Shown piece after piece: positions 1 to 5,799 of a DNA stretch of 9,432 nt. Position numbers and translations under genes: made by a program. Each line of letters starts with the position of its first letter. The first letter of the stretch is position 1. The notes beneath the pieces were generated by a model that worked only from the letters and a program-made list of their open reading frames with translations, was not told the DNA's origin and made no database searches. Origin of the DNA: Candidatus Brevefilum sp. (lineage in GTDB: Bacteria; Chloroflexota; Anaerolineae; Anaerolineales; Anaerolineaceae); assembly GCA_007135845.1 (NCBI GenBank), contig SLIC01000113.1, positions 1 through 9,432 on the forward strand. Direction: 5' to 3'.

Positions 1-390
1 ATGGGGAGTATTTTTTCTATCTTTTTACTAAAACAATTCTTTGCGCAAGTCCCCAATGAACTCTTTGATGCTGCCCAGATTGACGGGGCAGGCCATTTTC
101 GTTTCCTAATGCAGGTTGTCTTACCCTTGTCGAAAGCGCCCTTAATGGTGATCATTGTTTTATCCTTCATAGGCACTTGGAATTCACTGGCATGGCCGAT
201 GCTGGTGACGAATACCCCGGATTGGCGGCCGATCTCGGTGGGTTTGATGAATTTCGTCGACGAAGCCGGGCAGTTGGTAAACCTGACAATGGCTGGCGCA
301 TTTATTACCATTATCCCGATCCTGATCATATATTTCTTCACACAACGACAATTTACCGACAGTATTGCCAGGTCAGGATTGAAGGGGTAG
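1..390 (+). CDS. Carbohydrate ABC transporter permease (MalG-type), C-terminal part
   Basis: This is the C-terminal 129 residues of an inner-membrane permease of a sugar or oligosaccharide ABC importer. The EAA loop that contacts the ATPase is at residues 20-42 ([16 protein letters not shown], then LP), matching the MalG-type consensus EAAxxDGA with a downstream LP. Hydrophobic segments follow at about 47-70 and 96-114, and the end (SIARSGLKG) is typical of the family, whose C-terminus contacts the ATPase. The family is usually about 270-300 residues, so the in-frame ATG at base 1 is almost certainly an internal Met and the gene begins outside the window. The stop lies about 100 bp before the substrate-binding lipoprotein, so the two are probably one operon. 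Having the binding protein after the permease is less common than the reverse. The substrate cannot be read from this part. Confidence 0.93.
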   Translation: MGSIFSIFLLKQFFAQVPNELFDAAQIDGAGHFRFLMQVVLPLSKAPLMVIIVLSFIGTWNSLAWPMLVTNTPDWRPISVGLMNFVDEAGQLVNLTMAGAFITIIPILIIYFFTQRQFTDSIARSGLKG

Positions 391-421
391 GCGCGAATTG
401 TCTGAAAGGAGATAAACGTAT

Positions 422-472
422 TTGAACATTGAAAATTGAAGGTAAATGATGAGCGTGTATCTATTCACATAA
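422..472 (+). other. Two possible leader mini-ORFs before the substrate-binding protein gene
   Basis: The permease-lipoprotein gap holds two Shine-Dalgarno-like sites that serve no long ORF. AAAGGAG at about 405-411 precedes a TTG-initiated frame at 422-439 (5 codons, then TGA). AAGG at 439-442 precedes ATG at 446, which opens a frame of 8 codons (MMSVYLFT) ending in TAA at 470-472. That stop overlaps the AAGGAG (471-476) used by the lipoprotein gene, an arrangement that could couple leader translation to the main gene. Frames this short arise easily by chance, so this is a low-confidence regulatory reading. Confidence 0.2.
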
Positions 473-486
473 GGAGAGTAAAAAAT

Positions 487-1920
487 ATGAAAAAGATTAG
501 TGTTTTTCTGACCATTTTTATGTTGTTCACCCTGGTACTATCAGCTTGTGGTCCAGCTGCGGTTGAGGAACCGGTGGTTGAAGAGCCGGTGATTGAGGAA
601 CCAGTCGTTGAGGAACCGGTGGTTGAGGAGCCAGAGCCGGTGGAAGAACCTGAGCCAGTGGAGGAACCGGAAGAGGTTGAAGAACCGCTGCCGTTTGAAG
701 GTGTGGTTGTCGAATTCTGGCATGTGTTTTCCGATGCACCTGGAGCGGCATTGCAAGCTCTGGTTGATGAATTCAATGAGGTCAATCCCTATGGCGTTAC
801 GGTTAATGCCCTTGACCAAGGTCGCTATAGCGATATTGAGGACAAAGTCAATGCCGGCATCCTATCTGGCGACTTGCCTGATGTGCTCATGGCTTATACG
901 AATGCCTTGGCAGATTGGGACTCCGTTGGCTTTGTGACGGATTTAACCCCATACGTAGAGGATCCTACTTATGGATTGACCGCTGAAGAATTGGCTGATT
1001 TGTATCCTCATCTCAGAGAAACAGGCACAACACCGGAAGGAGCTTGGATTGCCTATCCGATGACACAATCTGCCAATGTGCTGGTCTACAATTTCACCTG
1101 GGCAGAAGAGTTAGGCTTTGATGCGCCACCGACGACATCGGCTGAGCTGAAAGAACAGGCGTGTGCAGCTGCCGCTGAGAATGAAGCTCTCGGAGGTGAT
1201 TTTGCTGGTACTGGCGGATTGGTGTTTTTCCCAAATGCGACTAACTGGCTGCACTTCCTGTATGCTTTTGGTGGTAATGAACTCAATGAAGCGCAAGATG
1301 CTTATGACTTCACCTCGCAAGAAGCGATTGATACCACCATGTTTATTCTGGATCTAAAGGCAGAGGGTTGTGTCTGGCAGACTGAAAGCTTCCCGAACCC
1401 CGAACAAGCCCAACGTAAGGCGATCATCACCATGAGTTCTATTGCTGGTCTGCCTTTTTATCAAGCAGCCTTTGAAGAGGAAAACAATGAGGATGAGTGG
1501 GGTTGGATCGCTGCCCCGGGTCCAGATGGAAAGTTAGCAGTGAATGCCTTCCAGCAAATGTTGGGTGTCATCCCCAGCACACAGCAGCGTGAGATGGCTT
1601 CCTGGTTGTTCGTCAAGTGGCTCACCTCCCCAGAGATCCAGGCACGCTGGATTCCGGCCAGTGGTTATTACGGCACGCAATATTCTACCGAGGCATTGAT
1701 GGCAGATTATGCGGCTGAAAACCCGGTGTGGGCTTCAGGCGTTGAACTGGCCGCGATTGGACCCTCAGAACCCCAGACCTTCCCTGCCTGGGGATCGGTG
1801 CGGCGGACGTTGAACGATTTCGCTGCCGAACTATATAATGCAACCAGCCAGGCTGAGGTGGAAGAGATCCTCACCCGGTTGACCCAAACCGCTAACGATT
1901 TGGTCGCGGAATTACAGTAA
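487..1920 (+). CDS. Extracellular solute-binding lipoprotein of a carbohydrate ABC importer
   Basis: This 477-residue protein should capture a sugar or sugar derivative outside the cell and deliver it to the permease encoded just upstream. It starts with a lipoprotein signal: basic MKK, a hydrophobic stretch, and lipobox LSAC with the lipidated Cys at residue 21. Residues 26-69 are an acidic, Pro-rich linker of VEEPV-like repeats. The mature domain begins at about 70 (VVVEFWHVFSDAPGAALQALVDEFN) and matches the family 1 MalE/UgpB-type fold, with LPDVLMAY, IAYPMTQSANVLVYNFTWAEELG and a C-terminal WLFVKWLTSPEIQARW segment. I chose ATG 487 over the in-frame TTG at 436 because AAGGAG lies at 471-476, 10 nt upstream, and the signal peptide starts exactly there. 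A strong terminator follows. The ligand is unknown. Confidence 0.93.
   Translation: MKKISVFLTIFMLFTLVLSACGPAAVEEPVVEEPVIEEPVVEEPVVEEPEPVEEPEPVEEPEEVEEPLPFEGVVVEFWHVFSDAPGAALQALVDEFNEVNPYGVTVNALDQGRYSDIEDKVNAGILSGDLPDVLMAYTNALADWDSVGFVTDLTPYVEDPTYGLTAEELADLYPHLRETGTTPEGAWIAYPMTQSANVLVYNFTWAEELGFDAPPTTSAELKEQACAAAAENEALGGDFAGTGGLVFFPNATNWLHFLYAFGGNELNEAQDAYDFTSQEAIDTTMFILDLKAEGCVWQTESFPNPEQAQRKAIITMSSIAGLPFYQAAFEEENNEDEWGWIAAPGPDGKLAVNAFQQMLGVIPSTQQREMASWLFVKWLTSPEIQARWIPASGYYGTQYSTEALMADYAAENPVWASGVELAAIGPSEPQTFPAWGSVRRTLNDFAAELYNATSQAEVEEILTRLTQTANDLVAELQ
562..693 (+). repeat. In-gene repeat coding for a Val-Glu-Glu-Pro linker
   Basis: This is a degenerate tandem array inside the lipoprotein gene. 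The unit is first 15 bp (VEEPV, four near-copies), then about 18-21 bp (VEEPEPV and EEPEPV variants). It encodes a negatively charged, extended tether between lipid-anchored Cys21 and the binding domain. Pro/Glu-rich spacers are common after lipoboxes. Its length is likely to vary between strains through slippage or recombination (inference). Confidence 0.85.
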
Positions 1921-1955
1921 TCCCGACGATTTTAGCGGTTGTTGACCTAAACAAT

Positions 1956-1997
1956 AACACCCCCCAGGTGATTGTGCCTGGGGGGTGTTTTATTTTT
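1956..1997 (+). terminator. Strong intrinsic terminator, possibly bidirectional
   Basis: A perfect 13-bp stem has arms at 1956-1968 (AACACCCCCCAGG) and 1977-1989, with an 8-nt loop, followed by a T-rich tail at 1988-1997 (TTTTATTTTT). It lies 35 bp after the lipoprotein stop and ends that operon. The M28 peptidase gene converges from the other strand with its stop at 2031. On that strand the hairpin is followed by ATTGTTTAGG, a weak T-tract, so it may also serve the minus-strand transcript. Confidence 0.92.
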
Positions 1998-2030
1998 GAA
2001 TGGAGAGAAATCAGGAGGCGTTGACGTTCT

Positions 2031-3218
2031 TTACGCTTTCAAGTCCACTTGATCGATGAATAACTGCGTGAATTGGTAAGTCCGCCAGAGCACGTCCGGG
2101 TTCATTTTATCAGGCGTGTCAGCTGGCTGGTGCCAATAGGGTGCTTCACCCTCGGGGGTCAGGCCGAAGAAGGTAATTGCCGGCAGGCCTGCCTGGCGTG
2201 CTTGTGCCATCTCGCTGTTGCCGCCTACGATGAAGGACGGATAGGCACCCAGCTCGGGATTCTCTGCTGCAATGGTTTCAACCAGCTGTAATAGATCTTT
2301 CTCCGGTTTGAAGGGGACGATGATGCCCTCCTTGGTTAGCCAGGCAGGACCGGCGACGCCGAGCATTTCGAATATCAGCACCTTGGGGTTCAACCATTCT
2401 TGTTTATGGCGTTTGATGAAGTCAATCATGCCGTATTGCTGGACTTCTTCGCAGCCGGTGAGGGTGAACCACACGCGGGTATGCTGGAGCGGTTGGTTTG
2501 CGAGGGTTTCTGCCAGGGTGAGCACCATGGCGACTGCAGTGGCATTGTCATTGGCGCCTGCGGTGAAGGGTGCCCGGTTTGCTTCATAGAAGAGGATTAA
2601 TAAACTCAGTGCCGCCAGGGCGCTGGGGATGCTGGCATACCACAGCCACGCCCACTGGGTAAAGGCCCCAATCGAGAAGAGGATACCCTGGACACACAGT
2701 AATGCGAAAGCGATAAAGGTGAAGGCTTGGAAGGATTTTAACCATCTTGGGCTGGAAAAGATCTTGCCGGTTTGGTGCGTGTCCAGGTGACCGACGAGGA
2801 TCAGGTCTTGCCGATGATCTTGCTGGGGTTCAAGGGTGGCAAACACATTTTGGCTTTGACCTTTAGGCGTAACCCAGCGCAAGGGATTGGAAATAAAACT
2901 GAGTTCCAGCAGGTCTGAAAGCACAGCCACCAGGCTCACAACAGCAGCAATGGCTGCTGATACACGCCCAAACAGGGGATAAATGAAAAAGGCGATTAGC
3001 ATGGAGACGGCTGTGATCAGGTGTGGGTGATAGATGGTAACGGCACTTTTAAAATGTTCCATGGTGGGTTGGTAGCCCAGGTTTTCTAGTTGTTGGTTGG
3101 CATAGTCAGCCGCTTGCCGTTCGCCCTGCTGCGTAGGTGGTCGTGGGCCAATGGTGGTGGCCAGGGCATGGATGTGGTTCAGCAGAGTTTCAGTGATTTT
3201 GTGTTTTGTTTCTGGCAT
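2031..3218 (-). CDS. M28-family zinc metallopeptidase with four predicted membrane segments
   Basis: A 395-residue predicted di-zinc aminopeptidase-type enzyme. Metal and catalytic motifs appear in the M28 order: HLD (H144, D146), GANDNATA (D224), CEE (E257/E258), FEMLG (E284) and YWHQPADT (H363). The fourth ligand position is usually Asp (NLDMVG-like), so E284 is a conservative departure. Two hydrophobic hairpins, about 66-105 and 162-211, interrupt the soluble fold. The second lies between the HxD motif and D224. No cleavable signal peptide is visible, so the protein is probably an integral membrane protein with its active site on the same face as its N-terminus. ATG 3218 is preferred over ATG 3233 because GAGGAA sits 7 nt before it and the upstream ATG has only AT-rich sequence before it. 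It seems monocistronic; the substrate is unknown. Confidence 0.88.
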   Translation of the reverse strand: MPETKHKITETLLNHIHALATTIGPRPPTQQGERQAADYANQQLENLGYQPTMEHFKSAVTIYHPHLITAVSMLIAFFIYPLFGRVSAAIAAVVSLVAVLSDLLELSFISNPLRWVTPKGQSQNVFATLEPQQDHRQDLILVGHLDTHQTGKIFSSPRWLKSFQAFTFIAFALLCVQGILFSIGAFTQWAWLWYASIPSALAALSLLILFYEANRAPFTAGANDNATAVAMVLTLAETLANQPLQHTRVWFTLTGCEEVQQYGMIDFIKRHKQEWLNPKVLIFEMLGVAGPAWLTKEGIIVPFKPEKDLLQLVETIAAENPELGAYPSFIVGGNSEMAQARQAGLPAITFFGLTPEGEAPYWHQPADTPDKMNPDVLWRTYQFTQLFIDQVDLKA

Positions 3219-3225
3219 CGATAAA

Positions 3226-3231
3226 TTCCTC
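3226..3231 (-). promoter_or_regulatory. Ribosome binding site that decides the M28 peptidase start
   Basis: On the minus strand GAGGAA at 3231-3226 is followed 7 nt later by ATG (3218-3216). The alternative in-frame ATG at 3233-3231 overlaps this site and has no Shine-Dalgarno sequence of its own. The shorter 395-residue form is therefore favoured. Confidence 0.6.
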
Positions 3232-3298
3232 ATATTAATTAATAACCAAATGCTGTTTAACCCTTAACATGTTCTTAAGCAAAACAAGGTCGCGATCT

Positions 3299-3304
3299 AT
3301 TATA
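3299..3304 (-). promoter_or_regulatory. Candidate -10 box for the M28 peptidase gene
   Basis: The minus strand carries a consensus TATAAT at 3304-3299, about 80 nt upstream of the chosen start codon. No good -35 hexamer lies at 16-18 nt (the best there resembles CATGTT), so the call rests on the -10 match and its place in the gap between two minus-strand genes. Confidence 0.35.
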
Positions 3305-3385
3305 CTGTTATGCAGAACTAAACATGGGTTGACCAAATTCTTTATTCTTTTCTCTCCTTTTGGTTTTGAGGCTCCTTCCGAAAAT

Positions 3386-3421
3386 CATCAGCGGATGACG
3401 TTTAAACGTCATCCGCTGATG
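3386..3421 (-). terminator. Perfect 36-bp palindrome, probable terminator of the flavodoxin gene
   Basis: An exact self-complementary sequence is centred on GTTTAAAC between 3403 and 3404, with arms beginning CATCAGCGGATGACG. It starts 36 bp beyond the flavodoxin stop on the minus strand, and the hairpin is followed there by a short T-run (ATTTTCGG), so it can act as an intrinsic terminator. The lack of any fixed loop and its perfect symmetry would also suit a dimeric regulator site or a mobile palindrome. The position favours termination. Confidence 0.55.
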
Positions 3422-3456
3422 CGTTAACCCGATGTATTCTGGGGTTCTGGGTTAGC

Positions 3457-3960
3457 TCATTCGATTTCGACCAGTTTTGGCAGGGTTTCTTTTGCCCAAG
3501 CCTGGATCATGTCCCAATCGCGATGATCCTGTTCCGGCATGGATTTCATTGATTTTCCAAAGAAGTCGGTCATTTTTTCATGATCAATGCATCCACCAAA
3601 CAGGCCAAGGCTGACCGGTTCCTTGACTTTCACCATGGGTTTGGCATAGTCGGTTGCTTTTTGGACGTTTTCAGGTGTTTCTTCGCCCATGGTCAGGCAC
3701 ACCAGGAAATAAGCCGTTGGCACCTGGCTGAGGGCTTTACGATGCTTGCGTAAGAAACGTTTGGTTTTTCCAAGGATGCGGAACATGCGTACAGCAGTCC
3801 CTATCACAACGGCATGGTATTCCCTTATATCTCGAACTGCTTCTACCGGTTTCACATCTACCACCACATCACTGGAATCCATCTCTTTGGCAATCGCCTG
3901 GGCAACTTCACTGGTGGACCCAGAAACCGTGCCGTATGCAAGCAGTATTTTCTTAGCCAT
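3457..3960 (-). CDS. Flavodoxin-domain protein, HemG-like (protoporphyrinogen oxidase family)
   Basis: A 167-residue single-domain protein of the flavodoxin fold, expected to bind FMN in the cytoplasm. The N-terminal strand and phosphate loop are KILLAYGTVSGSTSEVAQAI (residues 4-23). The segment VVIGTAVRMFRILGKTKRFLRKH (about 51-73), followed by PTAYFLVCLTM, resembles HemG, the menaquinone-dependent protoporphyrinogen IX dehydrogenase, as does the C-terminal RDWDMIQAWAKETLPKL. HemG is about 180 residues, so the length fits. No haem genes are next to it, so the enzymatic role is only suggested; a general electron-transfer or quinone-linked reductase is equally possible. GAGAGG lies 11 nt before ATG 3960, and a TATAAT is about 45 nt upstream. 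It appears monocistronic and ends at the 36-bp palindrome. Confidence 0.85.
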   Translation of the reverse strand: MAKKILLAYGTVSGSTSEVAQAIAKEMDSSDVVVDVKPVEAVRDIREYHAVVIGTAVRMFRILGKTKRFLRKHRKALSQVPTAYFLVCLTMGEETPENVQKATDYAKPMVKVKEPVSLGLFGGCIDHEKMTDFFGKSMKSMPEQDHRDWDMIQAWAKETLPKLVEIE

Positions 3961-4005
3961 TTTTCTTTTTTCCTCTCTTGATACCTGAATAATTTACCTG
4001 TGATG

Positions 4006-4011
4006 ATTATA
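4006..4011 (-). promoter_or_regulatory. Candidate -10 box for the flavodoxin gene
   Basis: TATAAT on the minus strand at 4011-4006 lies about 45 nt before ATG 3960 and just upstream of the ribosome binding site. The -35 region is poor (CAAATA at a 17-nt spacing), so activity may need an activator, or the box may be accidental. Confidence 0.35.
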
Positions 4012-4166
4012 ATCCTAATCTAACACCGTATTTGCCTGCACGAGTGACAAAACAGAGCAATCGCAAAGTCCAAAAAGGATTTAGTTTAATTCCCACTATT
4101 GAGAATTTATTGTCCATATCTGATGCCAAGGATGAAAAATTTATTACTTAACCCATTCCTAAATCA

Positions 4167-4240
4167 CTTCCCTACTCAAAGAGTGCTTCGCGAAGGGAAG
4201 AGACTTTAAGCCCCTCCATTTAGGGAGGGGTTGGGGTGGG
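4167..4240. repeat. Composite palindromic intergenic element with a G-quadruplex motif
   Basis: Several nested inverted repeats lie together. CTTCCC (4167-4172) pairs with GGGAAG (4195-4200) around two small hairpins: ACTC-AAA-GAGT (4174-4184) and the perfect palindrome CTTCGCGAAG (4186-4195). CCCCTCC (4211-4217) then pairs with GGAGGGG (4224-4230). The run 4223-4240 reads GGGAGGGGTTGGGGTGGG, four G-tracts with 1-2 nt loops, a canonical G-quadruplex pattern. The form resembles short dispersed REP-type elements of bacterial chromosomes. Copy number cannot be judged from one window. Confidence 0.6.
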
Positions 4241-4492
4241 TTTATTTAACAATGGTTATTTATAACTTGGTTAAAAAGATATTTTACGTTTCACTGATTT
4301 ACTTTGCGATTGCCCTGGATGACAAAAAGACACGAACCACAGCTTGATGATATTGCTATCTGAGTGAAAATGTAGATAAAATTATAAAATAGGTAATCTT
4401 TATCACATTAATTATGTTGCTTTACAGATTTTTTACAAATTTGCGCTATAAATAACTTAGATAATAACAATTATTGGTAAGTGAGGTATTTG

Positions 4493-5029
4493 ATGAATAA
4501 TCAAAAGAGAATGGGTATTGCTGTTATTGTCACGTTAGCCCTGTTACTGATCACCACTGGTGTGGTCTTTGCAGTTGGGTTAACCCAAGCTGGACCTCCC
4601 TGGTTGGCTGAGTCAGAAGACAATGGTGATTATTGGAGGCCGATGCACGGGCGCAGGGGACGATGGTCTTCAGATGCACCTTTCCAGCCCATGCATGAGG
4701 TGATGGTCGAAGCGGTTGCCGAAGCGACCGGGCTGACAATAGATGTGATTAACGCACGTTTGGCAGCAGGCGAACGCCTCTTTGGCATCGTACTCGATGC
4801 GGGTATGACCGAAGCGGACTTTATTGACCTGATGGCTGAAACCCGTGCCGCCTTTTTGGCCGAGGCTGTTGAGGCAGGCTGGATCACCCAAGAACAGTAT
4901 CAACGGATGCTCGAACGCAAAGAAAACAACTCTTACAGGCGTGGTTTTGGCGGCTGCCATTGGTTTGACGGAGAAGGCGAATCAAATGACGGGCGTGGGC
5001 CTCGCAGGGGACTTGGACGCCGCTGGTAA
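4493..5029 (+). CDS. Exported helical protein of unknown function (DUF2680-like style)
   Basis: A 178-residue protein with an N-terminal export signal: basic NQKR, a hydrophobic core at about 8-27, and a plausible signal peptidase site after VFA (residue 27). It could instead stay anchored. The central part (about 68-142) is an amphipathic helical repeat style, VAEATGLTIDVINARLAAGERLFGI followed by AGWITQEQYQRML, resembling small exported Gram-positive and Chloroflexi proteins such as DUF2680; the family assignment is tentative. The tail is rich in Gly, Arg and charged residues and has Cys155-His156. Met and His cluster at M51-H52 and M67-H68-M71. ATG 4493 is chosen over GTG 4481 because GAGG (4483-4486) lies 6 nt before it. 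A 19-nt gap separates it from the zinc-ribbon protein gene, so they are probably co-transcribed. Confidence 0.75.
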   Translation: MNNQKRMGIAVIVTLALLLITTGVVFAVGLTQAGPPWLAESEDNGDYWRPMHGRRGRWSSDAPFQPMHEVMVEAVAEATGLTIDVINARLAAGERLFGIVLDAGMTEADFIDLMAETRAAFLAEAVEAGWITQEQYQRMLERKENNSYRRGFGGCHWFDGEGESNDGRGPRRGLGRRW

Positions 5030-5048
5030 ACTTAAGGTAAATGAGCTG

Positions 5049-5444
5049 ATGAAAAACTTATGGCCTTGGTTAATCGCTGTTTCAACAATTTCGACTGTTA
5101 TTTTGGGGTTCATGCTTGGTTTGGGCTTCATGCGCGTCCAGGGATTGCCAATGCACTGGATGAGTGGAGGTAGGGATGTTTGGCGAAATAGTTTCTGGCA
5201 CCATCATGGTATGCGTTGGGGGGTCTCAATGATGGGTGTGTTTTGGGGCTTGCTGATGTTGCTGATCCTTTTGGGACTGTTAGCCTTGGTAGTGGTTGGC
5301 ATTGTGTTACTGGTGCGTGCCTTGCAGCAGCCCAATCGGGACCAATCAGAAGCCCAGGTAAAGTATTGCAATCACTGCGGTAAAAAGATTGCCCCTGAAT
5401 GGCAGGTTTGCCCGTATTGTGGTGAATCATTAAAAGGTGACTGA
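5049..5444 (+). CDS. Small two-TM membrane protein with C-terminal zinc ribbon
   Basis: A 131-residue protein with two membrane segments, about 5-27 and 59-90, and a cytoplasmic or external tail ending in a zinc ribbon: C107-x2-C110 and C121-x2-C124 (YCNHCGK, CPYCGES). The loop between the membrane segments is rich in Met, His and Trp, including MHWM (35-38) and HHHGMRW (51-57), which could bind a soft metal. The function is unknown; it resembles the small SHOCT/zinc-ribbon membrane proteins found beside envelope-stress regulators. ATG 5049 is chosen because longer in-frame starts would run back into the preceding gene. The Shine-Dalgarno sequence is weak (TAAGGT, 5032-5037), which suggests coupling to the upstream gene 19 nt away. 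Confidence 0.75.
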   Translation: MKNLWPWLIAVSTISTVILGFMLGLGFMRVQGLPMHWMSGGRDVWRNSFWHHHGMRWGVSMMGVFWGLLMLLILLGLLALVVVGIVLLVRALQQPNRDQSEAQVKYCNHCGKKIAPEWQVCPYCGESLKGD

Positions 5445-5448
5445 ATCC

Positions 5449-5467
5449 CTGCCTTGTGGCAGTTTAA
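5449..5467 (+). terminator. Weak hairpin after the zinc-ribbon gene
   Basis: CTGCC-TTGT-GGCAG (5449-5462) is followed by only TTTAA. It starts 5 nt after the stop codon. The stem is short and the T-run minimal, so read-through to the response regulator is likely. Confidence 0.25.
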
Positions 5468-5762
5468 GCCCGCACCTGGTTAAATTAACACAGGCAGCAA
5501 AGCGACCGGTTGTGCAGGTTCATTTTAATGTGTAGGATTCTCAAACTCAATTATTTATCTCGATTGCGGTTGGTAAATCACACGTTATTATGATGGTTAC
5601 GATTATGCCGGGTACGAGTGAAACCCTATTGCTGAGTGAGTTGCCAGACCTGGTTTACAAGTGTTTTAGACTCCTGCGCAAGCTGTGGTGCGCCTGCATA
5701 ATAACAGAACAAATTGTTGAAAAATAATGGGCACATGATTTATTTGTGTGCCTGTTTGGGTA

Positions 5763-5782
5763 AAATTAAATTAATTTAATTT
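5763..5782. promoter_or_regulatory. Perfect 20-bp AT-only palindrome upstream of the response regulator
   Basis: The 20-bp sequence is self-complementary, made only of A and T in AAATT/TTAAT-type runs, with its centre between 5772 and 5773, about 27 nt before the regulator start codon. It could be an operator, part of an AT-rich promoter, or a chance product of skewed composition. The OmpR family usually binds direct repeats, so this is not a typical autoregulation box. Confidence 0.35.
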
Positions 5783-5799
5783 ATTAATCAGGGTTCTTT

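Larger units (their letters stand above)
3961..4492. other. 532-bp divergent intergenic region
   Basis: This is the gap between the minus-strand flavodoxin gene and the plus-strand exported-protein gene. It holds the flavodoxin leader and -10 candidate at the left and a composite palindromic repeat at 4167-4240. From about 4260 it is AT-rich DNA that should hold the promoter of the next operon. There TTTACA (4421-4426) with TATAAA (4447-4452) is a possible but badly spaced promoter (20-nt spacer). GATAAA (4375-4380) faces TTTATC (4399-4404), and AATAA-CAA-TTATT (4463-4475) is a small dyad just before the ribosome binding site. I found no supported gene here; the only small frame (4132-4209) is unconvincing. 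Confidence 0.6.
5445..5799 (+). other. 355-bp gap before the two-component genes
   Basis: No supported gene lies here. It holds the weak hairpin at 5449-5462, a short unsupported frame at 5590-5727 (45 codons, no ribosome binding site), a small inverted repeat GGCACA/TGTGCC (5730-5735 and 5747-5752), and an AT-only 20-bp palindrome at 5763-5782 just before the regulator start. The gap is long enough for a separate regulator-kinase promoter, but I see no convincing -35/-10 pair. AGGG (5790-5793), 6 nt before ATG 5800, is the likely ribosome binding site. Confidence 0.5.

Noticed and set aside
436..486. N-terminal extension of the binding protein from TTG 436
   Set aside because: It would put 17 charged residues before a clean lipoprotein signal that has its own AAGGAG at 471-476.
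465..819. Three minus-strand frames rich in Ser/Gly/Thr, Pro/Leu/Gln or Phe/Leu/Asn opposite the linker repeat
   Set aside because: These are mirror images of the VEEPV repeat on the sense strand, not genes.
4132..4209. Plus-strand 25-codon frame beginning MKNLLLNPF
   Set aside because: It runs across the palindromic element, the AAGG is directly against the ATG with no spacing, and the length is within chance.
4845..5048. Longer version of the zinc-ribbon protein reading back into the exported-protein gene
   Set aside because: The frame is open but overlaps a well-supported gene in another frame; the membrane segment starts right after ATG 5049.
5590..5727. Plus-strand 45-codon frame starting ATGATG, ending before the response regulator
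   Set aside because: No Shine-Dalgarno sequence, unusual Cys-rich tail and no recognised family. Kept as an unsupported short frame.
5730..5752. GGCACA/TGTGCC hairpin upstream of the response regulator
   Set aside because: Six-base stem with an 11-nt loop and no T-tract; too weak to call a terminator or operator.
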